This document shows, piece by piece, positions 10,250 to 22,234 of a stretch of DNA of 64,000 nucleotides. The translations under genes and the position numbers were made by a program. The stretch covers positions 162,886,546 through 162,950,545 of the forward strand of contig CM071600.1 in NCBI GenBank assembly GCA_036435485.1. Direction: 5' to 3'. The notes under the pieces are model-generated. The model searched no databases. It worked only from the letters and a program-made list of their open reading frames with translations, and was not told the origin of the DNA. The number at the start of each line of letters is the position of its first letter. The stretch's first letter is position 1. Source of the stretch: Saposhnikovia divaricata (taxonomy: Eukaryota > Streptophyta > Magnoliopsida > Apiales > Apiaceae).

Positions 10250-13200
10250 TGTAAGAACCCAGATTTCTGGTAGGTATTAAAACTTTTGTTATGTATTAAT
10301 GTAAAAGTGAATAGTGGTTACGACTACAATGTAACAACGGTTCTAATGAATGAATATGGAATGGATATGGATTCCAATGTTTATATGCCATGAGGAATGC
10401 AATTGGTTGACAACTTAGATTAGAATAATCTATCTCCTAGGAAGTAGGATATGGTGATTCTAAAAGAGGGAAGTTATTCTCATGTCATCCAAATCGATAT
10501 CTGTTATAAGTCCAGTGGTTCCGTAAAAGAGTTAAGGAATGCTCGAAATAGGAATATTATTAGACGACGCTATATAGAATTATTCAGAACGGATTTCTAA
10601 GTTCGTATTAATAATCTAGGGGCGAAATAAGTGTATGTAAACGACATCAGATTCAGAAAATTAGCACTTTTATTTTCTACGAGATTTCTCTGGACACTAA
10701 AGGATTTAAGGATTTAATAATGAGATTTGAGGAATTTAAATCCAGGGATTATAAAGGAGGATTGAGAATGGTAGTATAAATATTAAGGAGGTTTCCGGTA
10801 AAACCCTAACGAGAAATACTTGAGATATTCCTCCGAACGATCAATGAAATTGAGCAATAACCGGACAAAGGAATAAGCAGAGGACCAAGATGCATGCATG
10901 TGCTAGAGGATAAGATCAAGTAACTAAGTAGTTACAAGAGCAACTAGCATACTTAGAGAATTAACCAAGTACTTAGCTTAATCCTCTCATCAAACCACAA
11001 AAACACAACACTTGTCTCTTGAAATACATCATGCATGACCTAGCACCTTTAATAAAGTAGCTTTATGCTAGATATTATCTAAAGACATCAATAATGCAAG
11101 GATGAGAGAAAAACAAGCCAAGCAACTCCAAACTCTCCCAAACTGCCCAGCAGGAATAGCAAGGAAAGAAAAATTCATATCTCCCAATCTAGAGGTTTAA
11201 AAATAACCAAATTTTAACCATATCTTCTCCACTCCATGAGTAAGGTTCGTTCCAAATTTCATGGCCAACAAAGGAGTGTAGCCTAGTCAAATACCTCCCC
11301 CAAGTTGAAGAAGCCAAACTGCCCTATTCTTGACAGTTTCTGTCTAGCGGAAAAAGAGGGCTCATAACCCTAGCTAGGAAGCTTCAAATCTGATGAGATA
11401 GGACTCAAAACAAAGCTCATAAAGAGGCCAAGATGTGGTGAAAATTGGAGAGCAAAACTCTTATTTTTCGATTTGTTATGAATTTTACAAGATTGATGAT
11501 GAATAGGAATGAATAGTGTTGACTTAGTTTTTCAGGTTTTATTCTTAGAGTTCAAGCTTCCTAATGTGCATACAAGGCTAAAGGACCCATTGTTAAGCTC
11601 TGTTATTGTTCTTAAGACATCAAGAGTGGTACAAACCTAATCCATGTCTGAGTTATAATGAGTTTTATGGAAGATTTTACTAGTAGTGTAAAGATGAGTG
11701 CTTATTAAGGATATAAATGATTGTTAAGCCTTGTTTTGATATGTTTATGTGGAGAGGTGACCATTTACCTTTACCACTGACCTTAGAGGTCATGTGAGAG
11801 TGTTATGTTGTGATATTAGAGCATGGGTTGCCCGGTGTGACTTGGTTGTGGTGTAACAATTTTGAAACGTTTGATTTATAGCCATCGTAATGCCAAAATT
11901 TTGTTAACCCTTGAAATTAGTGTATAGCAGTAGCCATAAGCCACTGATCTTGATAAGTATATGACATACCCTTGTAGATCTCGAGTCATAAATTGTTTTG
12001 GCGCAAGAATCGAAGCAAACGGACTTACGGTTTAGGAGTTATGGTCAAAATCGTAAAAGTGGTTTGAAACCGTAAGTGCGAGTTCGTAACTGAAATTGAA
12101 CCCCCTTAACGTGATTAATTCAGTGGCGAATCTTGGTAATTAAATATTAGGAATCATAAGGAAGGTGTGGGAGAAAACCTCATGTCAAACGTATCGTTTT
12201 TCGATTTTATAAAAATGTTCGAATCGAGGTTAAGTGCGAATGAACCCCTTAAAAGGACACTTGGTTATAACTTAGAAAACGGACAATAAAACTCGAGGTA
12301 TAACCTTGGTTAGTAAACAACCGACCTTAGAACTTATATGACTTAAGTATATACCAAGTGTAAGCGTAATGACATGCCTTAATAACGAGCAAGTGTCGGA
12401 TCATAACGGTGATAAAAAGAGTACACTAAAGGGTGTATAACGAGATAACTCGAAAACGTGTTTTAATCTAAGTTAAGTGCATACTTAGCCTTTTAAAAAG
12501 CGTTAAGTGATTAATCTCGAATATTTTGGTTGTTTATAGATCACCGGACTGACCCAGGACACACTACCCCCACCAGAGTACCAGGCAAGTTTCAAATACT
12601 TTGGAACTATTGTTGTGATAATATATATGGTTTGATTTTGTTATACATATGCCATAGCATGCATGCCTATTTTTCAGATTATATTGTGATACTTGTTCCG
12701 AGATTTGGTATTGGCTTATATGCTAGATATGATATATTAGTTATAAGCCGGATTTTGTTAAGACCCTTAATGAAGGGCATATGATCTTCATTCATTAATA
12801 TAGACCGGGAGTCAGTATTTTGAAATATAGAGATAGTCGTGGAAACCCGGAAGGATTCCAACGACAAATTATTAACCACTCGAGGAATGTTATTTGAATA
12901 TTATGTCAACCGAGAAGTACTATAGGGATATTATTTTGAATATTCATTCGAGTTTATTTATTTAATGAATATTATTTTTAGTATTCATTTGAGCTTTATT
13001 TATTTAAATGAAAATTATTTTTAGTATTCATATGAGTTTATTTATTTATTGAATATTATTTTCGAATATTCATTTGAGCTTATTCACTTAATGAATATTA
13101 TCTTGAATATTCATTTAAGGTTTTAATTATTTTCTTGGATATTATTTTGAATATTTATTCGAGGGATTATTTATTTAATGAATGTTTTATATATACTTAT

Positions 13201-14687
13201 TCGAGGGTTAATCATGAGCAATATTTATATTAAGAATATTCTTGAACTATTTCTGGTTTAATAAATATTCTTTGAATATTAATTTAATTCTTTCAACTAG
13301 TTGTAAAATGAGATATTTTATTCAAAAATTTTCTTGATATTCAAATACTATGTAAATTATCTCTGAGTTGTATTATTATTATTTTATCAAGGAAGGTTCT
13401 CAAAACTCTATTCTTCATTCGAATCTATCTTCTAAAATATAATGGAACCTTGCTTGAGAGATGTTATTTCTTTGACTGCCCGGTCATATACTTGTTAAAA
13501 TACCTTTTCACTCACATCTTGATCCTTTTCAAACATCGATATGAGTCTTTTTGGTTACCTCCTAAACACTCGAGGGGTAAGATTGATAGAACAAGTTTAT
13601 ATCCATTAACAAGCATCAGCTTGGGAAATATTGGTGAATTTTTCTTTCCAATTAGATACGACTACTTTGTGGAGTCTTATCAACGAGTATTACACTTGGG
13701 GAAAGGAGGACGAACTTTACGTTTCAGAGTCATGGATTTATTCGAACTAGGAGTCATGTGTAAGACGCCGAGTTGCGCGGTCCATCACAAGGCCCAACCG
13801 TTGGCAAGGGAGTTACTAAAAAGGGCGATAGACTAGTAAATCCATCAGTTCTTCCTTCTATCGGTAGTAAACTATATTGGGCTGTACCATCTCCGACTGA
13901 TCATTGGGGAGTGGGATAGCTGGCGCGTGATAACTCCAATATTAGTTCATCTCCCAAATTGGGAATTTCCTGCAACACGTATCAAAGAGACTTCTTTCAG
14001 GTTGGCAGGAGTTTGAAAAATGTTCAAAACTGGGATTACAATATTTTCCTGCAATTCCCTTCTTTTATGACATATGATGATGTCTTGATTTTACCTTGCA
14101 CAGTAGATATTTCTACAGAAAATATATTTTGAGTTACCTTGTAACTTCATCATTTATATTATATTGTCACTATGTTCGTTAATGCACGGCATATGGTTTC
14201 AAAAATACTTTTGAACTATTGTATATATTATTGTTCAGTACACGTTATTGTTGGTGGGCTATTGCTCACCCTCGCTTTATTTTATTATATCACAACAACA
14301 GCTAGAGAAGATAGCCGTCCAAGGAACACTTGGCGCAAAAGCGTGGGAGCCGTCAGAGAGTTACCCGCTGATGTAGCTACCATTGATGAGGAGGAAGCTA
14401 TTGGTAGGCTAGTTTTCCGCTCTTAAGCATCGGATATATTTATCCATATAACTTATGTAAATGGATGGCAAAGAGTATGTAAGTTAAATTTTTTTGGGTT
14501 GTAATAACTCAAACTCGTGATTAATAACATTTAATAGTTACTCTGATTTCATCTCTGGGACTATAACTGGTGTGTTTTTATGTTGTTGTTTTGGGTCATA
14601 AGGTTGTAATTTAAGTTATGTTGGTTTTATGGATGGAAGTTGAGTCCGCAATGATCGGATCCCCGACCCCGAATCTGGGGTGTTACA
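10250..14687 (+). repeat. 3' LTR of chromovirus G (4.4 kb)
   Basis: It starts TGTAAGAACCC right after the purine tract and ends GGGGTGTTACA, so TGTAA/TTACA form the inverted ends. Its first 330 bases match fragment J at 41263-41613 clearly but with many changes. AT-rich tandem repeats lie at 12928-13190. Short open stretches at 12530-12784, 13450-13836 and 14172-14426 show no family signature and I do not call them genes. After 14687 there is no Met-tRNA primer site, which agrees with this being a 3' LTR. Confidence 0.8.
12928..13190 (+). repeat. AT-rich tandem repeat in LTR G
   Basis: About six imperfect units of 40-44 bases follow each other. Each contains ATATTATTTT, then a TATTCATT-GAG core, then TTATTTATTTAATGA. 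The units differ by several substitutions and small indels, so the array is old. Confidence 0.75.
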
Positions 14688-15580
14688 GCGTTCCGTCAGA
14701 CTTCTTTCATACAGACAGATAGTCCTTATGGCCCCTATAAATATAGGGTTGTTCGTCTCAGTGGAAGTTGAGAAGTATGAAAGCAATTCAAAGTCAAATT
14801 ATTAATTATCGTCTTTCGACAAATAATTCTCAAATGGACATCTTGGATAAAAAAATTGAACAGATTCCAAGGTCCGATTTACAAGAAAAGGATAGCCAGA
14901 AAGATACTGGTATTCAACAAACAAGGGGTGAGGTTTCACCATAGGGTCATTCATTATATGAAGAAAAGTGAAAGCTTGAATAACGCCATTTGTCAGGGCT
15001 TCGGAAACCTAAAAGTAGGTATAGTGACAGCCTCTGGCACAATTGAAACTGAATATGGTTTAACACAAGTGTTATAAAACAACTTCAAAGAAGGAGTATA
15101 TCTTTTATCATAATTCTCTCTAAGGAGATGCCAAGATAGATTATAACTTGGGGAGGTAATCAACAAAATTTGCAAATGGGGAGGTTAGTGCCAAGGTCTC
15201 TCCGGATGCCTTTTTATGTCGGCTCCTCTGACGGATAATCGCTCGATTCGAAATCTTTTTCTTCTCCATACACACCCTAAGGTGCTCGATACTTACGTCA
15301 TCGTTGACTCGTAATAGTCGCTACGGATTCACCCATCGACATTGCAATCGCAGGGAATTCTATTCGACTAAGCACAATCATCACATATTGTCTTTACATA
15401 CCGTATTTCCATAACTTATTAACCTGTTCATATAAACCTTATTGCATAACTTACAATTGTACCCATATCATATTGATTTATTGGAACCGATCTTCTATTG
15501 GTACCAGACGGAGGAACCCTGTTTCTTTTGAATATATACCTACTTGTTGTTTACCAACTGTTTACCTTCTTACCAGAAAG
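14688..15580. other. Unassigned stretch between LTR G and gag H
   Basis: About 0.9 kb. It holds a near-perfect inverted repeat around a TATA-like core at 14733-14748 (CCCTATA, AA, TATAGGG) and short open frames at 14775-14945 and 14856-15077 that I cannot assign. The last 200 bases, AT-rich and just before the gag ATG, are probably the 5' untranslated leader of H. I see no LTR or primer site here. Confidence 0.4.
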
Positions 15581-16137
15581 ATGCCTCCTAGAAGAAACCG
15601 TCAAGCTACCAACAATGATAACCAAGATCAAAAAAACCAAGATAATCACATCATGGCACAGATGTTCCAATTACTTCAACAACAAACTGCTGCTTTTATT
15701 CAACACCAATAGCACCAAGCTGCCCAACCTGCAACAACTTTTAAATCTTTTCAAGCTGTTCACCCACCTGAGTGTAAAGGTACCTTGAACCCTGTTGAGG
15801 CCAAGTCATGGTTGATGGATATCGAGAAATCTTTCACGTTAGTTAGGGTTGATGAAGTTCAGAAGGTGGAGTTTGCCAGTTTTTATTTGAGATCGGAAGT
15901 GAATTTTTGGTGGGAGTCTGTTAAGGCTGTAGAAGGAAATGCGATTACATGGCCAAGATTTGTAGAATTGTTTAATGAGAAATATTTTCCAAGTTATTTA
16001 GAGGACCAGATGGAAATTCAGTTTATGGAGTTGAAATAGGAAGGAATGACTGTTGCGGAGTATGAAGCTAAATTTACTGAGTTATCTAGATTTGCACCCC
16101 AACTGTTGCAGGATAATCAATTGGAATGTAACGAAGG
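15581..16137 (+). pseudogene. gag: gag N-terminal remnant of chromovirus H
   Basis: ATG at 15581 opens MPPRRNRQATNN, the usual MPP start of chromovirus Gag. A Gln-rich stretch follows, then the Gag core: FKSFQAVHPPE, FWWESVKAVEG, RFVELFNEKYFPSYLEDQME and VAEYEAKFTELSRFAP. K Gag shows the same order (WWESVKMLEA, LFLEKYFPDYMKDQME). In-frame stops lie at 15710-15712 (TAG) and 16037-16039 (TAG, probably a Gln codon). The frame is cut at 16137 by LTR I, and the zinc knuckles, protease and pol of H are absent. Confidence 0.88.
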
Positions 16138-17029
16138 TGTGAAGATCAAGATCAGTGCTAGTCACCTATGAACCAGACCAGTGCACTAAGTGTCAGCACA
16201 TACGAGAAGGATCAACACATTAATTCACAGAAAGAATTGCCAAAGCCTATTGACGATCAAGGACAAACATAATATCTCAAGGTATTAAGTAACAGATTAA
16301 TTAATTATTTATAACAAAATAATTAAATTAATCTGGTGCTTGGATTATTTTCTGAGATAAATTAAAACAGCAGAATAAACAGAAGAGAGAAACCCAAGAG
16401 ATATAAAAAAAATAGTAATACTATGCGCGATTACTATACACGGTTACTATGCGCGGTTACTATGCAAGATTACTATGCATGGTTACTATACGCGGTTACT
16501 ATGCAAGTACTGTGCAAATAGTGATACTGTACAAATAGTGGTTACTGTGCAAATAGTGGTTACTATGCAGGTGGGGCCCACGTCCAAAATAAATTTAGCA
16601 GGCACGGTTTTGGGGTTGTTAGAATAGTACAGCATAGTACAACATAGTGACTTTCTGTAGCCTATAAATAGGCCTATTGTATTTTATTTTAAAACACACC
16701 CAACACACAACTTTCTCTTCTCTCTCTTATATCTTCTCTTTGTAAGCTGCTGGATAGTCCATCTAGTAGGGAAGCTGGCTTAGCCCGCTTTCACGAAGTG
16801 TCGGGTAGAAGGTCCTCGTGCCTAAACTATCCTTGGAGTGTTTGATTTTGTAGCTGATCCATAGGATTAGATTGTGTAGCAAACCTCCGGGTTTTATCTG
16901 TTCAAAGATATTTCCTAAACAATTGTGTTATTTCGATTTAGTATTTTTTGATCTCATATCCACATCAAAAATCGAAATATTTTTGAATAACGCATTCAAC
17001 CCCCCTTCTACGTTATTCCAGACCTCACA
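16138..17029 (+). repeat. LTR I, copia-type, without TSD
   Basis: An 892-bp LTR starts TGTGAAG and ends CCTCACA (inverted TGTGA/TCACA). A TATA box CCTATAAATA lies at 16661-16670. A C-rich hairpin like that in LTR A sits at 16986-17017. The left flank (GAAGG) is gag of H and the right flank (AACTC) is integrase of B, so the flanks do not match. No internal region follows. It behaves as a solo LTR, but one formed by a larger rearrangement. Confidence 0.8.
16421..16571 (+). repeat. Minisatellite in LTR I
   Basis: About ten imperfect copies of a 13-16 base unit around GGTTACTATGC lie upstream of the LTR TATA box. Later units drift to GTGCAAATAGTGG. The position in U3 suggests a role as enhancer or a site of slippage, unproven. 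Confidence 0.75.
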
Positions 17030-19481
17030 AACTCCAAGTACAAAGTTAGAGTATTAAGGATTGTCAACAATTTTCTACACCTGGAACACCTCAGCAAAAT
17101 GGTGTAGTGGAAAGAAAGAACAGAACTCTCATAAAGGCAGCAAGAACCATGCTTGCAGATGCAAAGCTTCCAACCTACTTTTGGGCAGAAGCTGTCAACA
17201 CTGCACGTTTCATTCAAAATTGCACCTTGGTGAATAGTCATGGAAAGAATGCTTATGAGATGATTAAAGGAAAGAAGCCAAGTGTAAAACATTTTCACAT
17301 CTTTGGATGCAAATGCTATGTCTTGAAAGTTCATCCAGAACAATTAGGAAAATTTGAAGCCAAGTGGGATGAAGCAATATTTCTAGGATATTCTGCATCA
17401 AAGGCCTTCAAAGTATATAATCTCAGAACTCACATTGTTATGGAATCAATTCATGTTGCATTTGATGATAAGAAATTTGGGATTCTGCAAACTAATGAGA
17501 GCCATGACAAGTTAGAATTTGAAAATCTTAAGGATTCTGAGATACCCTCCCGTGATGATGAAGGTTCTCCAGTAGAAATCTCTGTTATTTCTCACAAGAA
17601 TGCTACCAAATCAGTCAAGGGGAACATAGTACCAGTCAGGAGCAGACCAACCATTCAGAGTCTACTCCATCTACTCCATCAGGAACTAACACTTCAGGGA
17701 CTAGTAAAGGAAGTTCAGGTACTGGCAGCAGTATGGAATCTACTGATACTACTGATCAAGGGAGAGCATCTGAAGGCAATGAACACTCTTCTACAAAAGA
17801 TACCACTAACTTAGGGGGAGAGTCTAGCTGGAGCAATCTACCACCTGTTAGAAAATGGACAAGGGATCATACTGAAGATTTAATTATTGGTGATCCAAAT
17901 AGTGGTGTTCGAACTAGAAGATCAGCTCAAAATGAATGCATGTATAGTTGCTTTCTCTCGAAAAATGAACCTAAAAAGGTAGAAGAAGCCTTATAGGATC
18001 CTGATTTGGTAATTGCAATGCAGGAAGAGCTAAATGAGAACAAAGTCTGGAAATTAGTACCAAGACCTAAAGATAGATCTATTGTTGGTGCAAAATTGGT
18101 TTTCAGAAATAAGCTAGATGAATCTGGTATGATTGTGAGAAACAAGGCAAGATTGGTGGCCAAAGGATACTCTCAGGAAAAAGGAATTGACTATGATGAA
18201 ACCTTTGCCCCAATAGCAAGATTGGAAGCAATCAAAATATTTCTTGCATTTGTAGCTTATTCAAAATTCCAAGTGTACTAGATGGACGTAAAGAGTGCTT
18301 TTCTAAATGGCAAACTTGATGAGGAAGTATATACGGAACAACCACCTGGTTTTGTTGATCCTAAATTTCCAAATCATGTCTATAAACTTGACAAGGCACT
18401 CTATGGACTGAAGCAGGCACCAAGAGCATGGTAAGAAACCTTATCGAAATTTCTTCTTGAAAATGGCTTCACAAGAGGTACAATTGACAAAACTCTATTC
18501 TTTAGAAAGGTTAAAGGTGATTTGCTTTTAGTTCAAGTTTATGTTGATGACATCATATTTGGTTCTACTAATGAAAAGTTATGTGATAAATTCAGCAAGC
18601 TTATGCAGTCTAAGTATCAGATGAGCATGATGGGTGAACTTAATTATTTTTTTGGCTTGCAGGTCAAACAGACTGAGACTAGTATTTTCATAAATCAGTC
18701 TAAGTATATCAATGATCTTTTAAAGAGGTTTGACTTTCAAGATTGTTCAGTTGCAAAAACTCCCATGACAACAGCCACTAAGCTAGACTCTGATCCTAAG
18801 GGTAAGAGTGTGGATAACACTAGTTATAGAGGCATGATAGGCTCATTGTTGTACCTAACTGCAAGTAGACAAGATATAATGTTTTCTACCTGTTTATGTG
18901 CTAGATTTCAAAGTGATCCTAAGGAGTCTCATTTAATTACAGTGAAGAGAATTTTTAGATATCTCAAAGGAACTCCAAATCTTGGTTTGTGGTATCCTAG
19001 AGAATCTGATTTCTCACTAATTGGCTATTCCAACTCTGATTATTCAGGGTGTAAGATAGAGAGGAAAAACACTACAGGTACATGTCCATTCTTGGGAAAC
19101 AGATTGATTTCTTGGGCAAGCAGGAAGCAACAATCTGTCTCAACCTCAACTGCAGAAGCTGAGTATATTGCAGCAGGCAGTTGTTGTGCACAGCTCCTTT
19201 GGATAAGAAATCAGTTGATGGATTATGGTATGACACTTAGTAATATTACTATGTTTTGCGATAATACTAGTGCTATCAAAATTGCAGAAAATCCAGTTCA
19301 ACATTCAAGGACTAAGCACATTGATGTCAGGTATCATTTTATTAGAGAACATATTGAAAATGGTATTGTGGAACTTCATTTTGTTCCTACTGACAAATAG
19401 ATTGCAGATATCCTGACAAAACCACTTGATGAGTCCACTTTTATTAGGTTGGTAAGTGGGTTAGGAATGTTAAATTTCTAG
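17030..19481 (+). pseudogene. pol: pol of element B (integrase C-part, RT, RNase H), decayed
   Basis: The sequence aligns with A. About 75 bases of integrase are missing near 17070, which removes the second catalytic Asp region. GVVERKNRTL (17103 on) keeps the catalytic Glu. A frame change lies near 17620. RT has QAPRAW, YVDD (near 18540) and MSMMGELNYF; RNase H has STAEAEYIAAG. In-frame stops lie at 17994-17996 (TAG), 18279-18281 (TAG), 18432-18434 (TAA) and 19398-19400 (TAG). The normal end is TAG at 19479-19481. The stop at 18279 matches exactly the one at 1377 in A. The stretch 18522-19400 is open for 292 codons. Confidence 0.92.
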
Positions 19482-20217
19482 ATTTTTAACATTTGCACTA
19501 GTAGCAAGGATAATGATTCAGCCTATAGATTTGATATTACAGTCAGGATCTATAATTGATTGTTAACTCTTTAGCTGTAACACTTTACCTTGATAAATTA
19601 CAGTATGATAGACTTTTTAATAATCATCAGGATCAGGATTACTATCAGGATGCAGACATCATCAGGATTTCTGCATCAGTATAAGGATTTTGAAAAATGT
19701 TTAGTCTATGACTTAGTGTTTCAAATCCTGAAGTTCATTTTTATTCAGTGGTCTAATTCTGAGAATTGTTAAGTCTATTTTAGTTAGTCAAACACATGCA
19801 TACTGATAATTTATACTCTATTCAGATCATGATAATAAACAAACAAAAGACAAGTAGATAGTAAAGAGAATTTGTAATTTCATTAATGAAAAGCAATTAC
19901 ATACATGGAAATGAAAGACAAATATTTTCTTTTCATCTAATCTCTACTGCAAACATTGTTCTTGTCTAATGTTGTGGTTGCTTGATCCTTGCCTCTTTAA
20001 TGAATCTTCAACAATCAACTAGAGGACAAGGAGCATGCCAAAATCCATTTGAGGGATTTGACCCATCTGCTTTTGGATTCCTTGTCTGGGTGACTTGAAT
20101 GAGAGCAGCTGGCACAAACCCATGTTTATTGAGTAGGAGGCATAGCATCTCCATCAAAATCAGCCTCAGCCTCTTCAACAAATTCTTCATCCTAAAGATT
20201 TACACGAGAGGGAGATT
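19482..20217. other. Spacer after pol of B
   Basis: No sense gene. It matches 2580-3165 of A, including the TCAGGA-rich cluster near 19625-19690 and the - strand 3'-end-like segment at 19870-19915. The part 20080-20217 still resembles the C-terminal coding of the A antisense ORF, but out of frame with the shortened B ORF. Confidence 0.45.
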
Positions 20218-20412
20218 TTATTCAACTGGTAGATGTTTAAGTGGAGGGTTTTGGACGTTGTTTAGGTCGATTCCGGGCATATCTAGTTCGATGAGGAAAG
20301 TCATCTCTTCAAAGAGATAGTCCAGTAGCTCCTGATCATCAAGAGCATTGAATTCCTCAGAAGAAATGAACCAAAAGTTAGGGTTCATATGGATATATGG
20401 GTTGAAAGCCAT
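20218..20412 (-). CDS. Small antisense ORF of element B, function unknown
   Basis: A 64-residue ORF starts MAFNPYIHMNPN and contains WFISSEEFNALDDQELL and EEMTFLIELDMPGIDL. It is the counterpart of the A ORF at 3166-3414 and carries the EEFNALD block that A lost. It stops early at LPVE. Beyond the stop, another frame still reads an acidic tail (DEEFVEEAEADFDGDA) like that of A, so a frameshift probably shortened it. Its promoter box is degraded. Confidence 0.6.
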   Translation of the reverse strand: MAFNPYIHMNPNFWFISSEEFNALDDQELLDYLFEEMTFLIELDMPGIDLNNVQNPPLKHLPVE

Positions 20413-20487
20413 TGTGATTAGAAAAGATTTTGTTTACAAAGAAAACTTGAAAGGTTTTGGAGTAGAGAATGGCATGAGATGTCAGTT

Positions 20488-20498
20488 GGTTTTACAGA
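20488..20498 (-). promoter_or_regulatory. Degraded TATA-like box, antisense ORF of B
   Basis: On the - strand it reads TCTGTAAAACC where A has CTCTATAAAAG, about 78 bases before the ATG. One change in the core probably weakens it. Confidence 0.35.
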
Positions 20499-21125
20499 AA
20501 GACGTGAGAAGCTGAACAGTTTTTTTGGAGATTAGCAATGCAGTCCGTCATTATTACCGTGCGTGACTGTATTTCTTGTATTTCAAGAAATGTTGAACGT
20601 ATGTAACCAAATTATTTTGTTCTAGATTGATGTTTTTATTTCTTTTTTAGAAAAAGAAAAATGCCACGTATGCAACTCCGTTTAGTCTCTGGAATTAGGA
20701 TGAGATTGATCAGGAATTAAAAGTGTGATCACATTAGGATTTGTGATTATTGTTGTTTACAAAAAACCATATCAGGATTTGTGGTTATCATGATGAGATG
20801 ATCACATCAGGATAAGGAAGCTGATCAGTATTGTATCTCAATATTTAATATTCTGATTATACCCTGATTTGTTTAATTAAAATCAATTTTGGATTTTATT
20901 TTCAGAAAATCATGGGTAATTGCATTTTTCAGGGACTGCCACCTGTCAACCTACGTGTGAACGTGGGATAGTGGGTCTGAAGAATTTTTGAAATATACTT
21001 GTTTTGAAACTCTAATTGTTTATTGCTTTCTTTGGTTTAATATTTTCTAAAAGCAAAAACACCCCCGAGTTCTCAAAATCACTAATCAATTTCAAGATTT
21101 CTTAAGTTATTTCAGATCAAAATCA
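20499..21125. promoter_or_regulatory. Divergent intergenic region before ORF3 of B
   Basis: Homologous to 3481-4080 of A. The block ACCTGTCAACCTACGTGTGA lies near 20941-20961. A pyrimidine tract ending TTATTTCAG has AG at 21114-21115, 11 bases before the ORF3 ATG, again looking like a 3' splice acceptor. The G-box-like site of A has decayed to CCACGTAT here. Confidence 0.45.
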
Positions 21126-22234
21126 ATGGCCGCTCAAAGAAGGCTACCTAAATCAGTAGCTTTTAAGTTTGGTGACTTCGATTTCATGATGAACAATCAT
21201 GTTACAGCAATCACAAACAAGAAAGGGGTGTCAACTGATTTTTACCCAGTTATGGACTTTATGGCAAAAGGACCATTAAGTTATGCATTGACAACATCTC
21301 CACAAATTAATCAAGCTGCTGTTTCACAAGCTTGGGAGAATGTTGAGGTAGTTGATTCCGTTCAGGGTCAACCAGGTAAGATTGTTCTACACTTAGGACA
21401 AGAATCATTTGATGTTATTGAATCTGTTGTTAATTCAGTACTACACTTACCTATAAGTGTTAATTATGCTAATGAACCATCTGATGATAATATTAGAACT
21501 ATGTTATCTGAATTAGGTTATAGTGGACCTTTAGATAACATGAGCCAGTTAAGGAGACCTTTTCTCAGAAAAGAATGGTATTTCTTCTTTGACCAACTTG
21601 CTAAATGCTTTACTAGTAAGTGTAGTTCTTTTCAACAAATTACTACTGTTACTTCACACATTGGATATAGTTTGCATTATAACAGAGTAATTAACATTGG
21701 TCACATTGTTTTAAGTCAGATGAGTATCAAACTTGGGTTAAGAGATCAAGGTAGGAAAATGGTTTATTATCACAGATTTATGCAATTGATTATTAACCAT
21801 TTTATTCCTAATGTTGAAGCTAGATTTGGTACACAATATTATGTTCCTTCTTACATACAGCAAAAGAGAATTTTCTCTAATATAACAAAGAAGGATAGTG
21901 AGAAGAATCTAGATGAGATACCTTCAATGCACTATCCACATTATGTTCAGGTATTTCTCACATCTCATCTTCCTACTATCTACAATTCTTTTTCTTTTGG
22001 TGATGAAATAACTCAGGAATCTCATTTGGTAGAGAACCCCCCTATGTTTACCAAAGTATCCCAACTCACCACAATCTCTGAAACAATTCTAGAACCAAAT
22101 TTTGATCCACAGCCTGTTGTTTCAAAGAAACCAACCTTTGGTTTTTCTCAAAAGGCACCAGTTGTAAAGAAGAGAAGATTTGTTGTTTCTTCTAGTAGTT
22201 CTAATAGTTCTAGTAAAGATGATGATAATATATC
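21126..22234 (+). pseudogene. ORF3 of element B, 5' part, interrupted by D
   Basis: An intact frame of about 370 codons from MAAQRRLPKSVAF to the insertion point. It is the best view of the ORF3 N-terminal domain: DFDFMMNNHVTAIT, RPFLRKEWYFFFDQLAKCF, IGYSLHYNRVINIGHIV and VYYHRFMQLIINHF, followed by a Ser-rich basic linker (VVKKRRF, then a serine run). The same blocks occur in A and C. The frame runs 13 more bases into the LTR of D before a stop. No signal peptide is seen. Confidence 0.85.

Noticed and set aside
12928..13190. Regular AT-rich repeats as a possible centromeric satellite
   Set aside because: They lie wholly inside an LTR and are few and diverged.
14775..15077. Possible endogenous pararetrovirus fragment
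   Set aside because: The short frames gave a vague resemblance but no reverse transcriptase, protease or movement-protein motif that I could point to.
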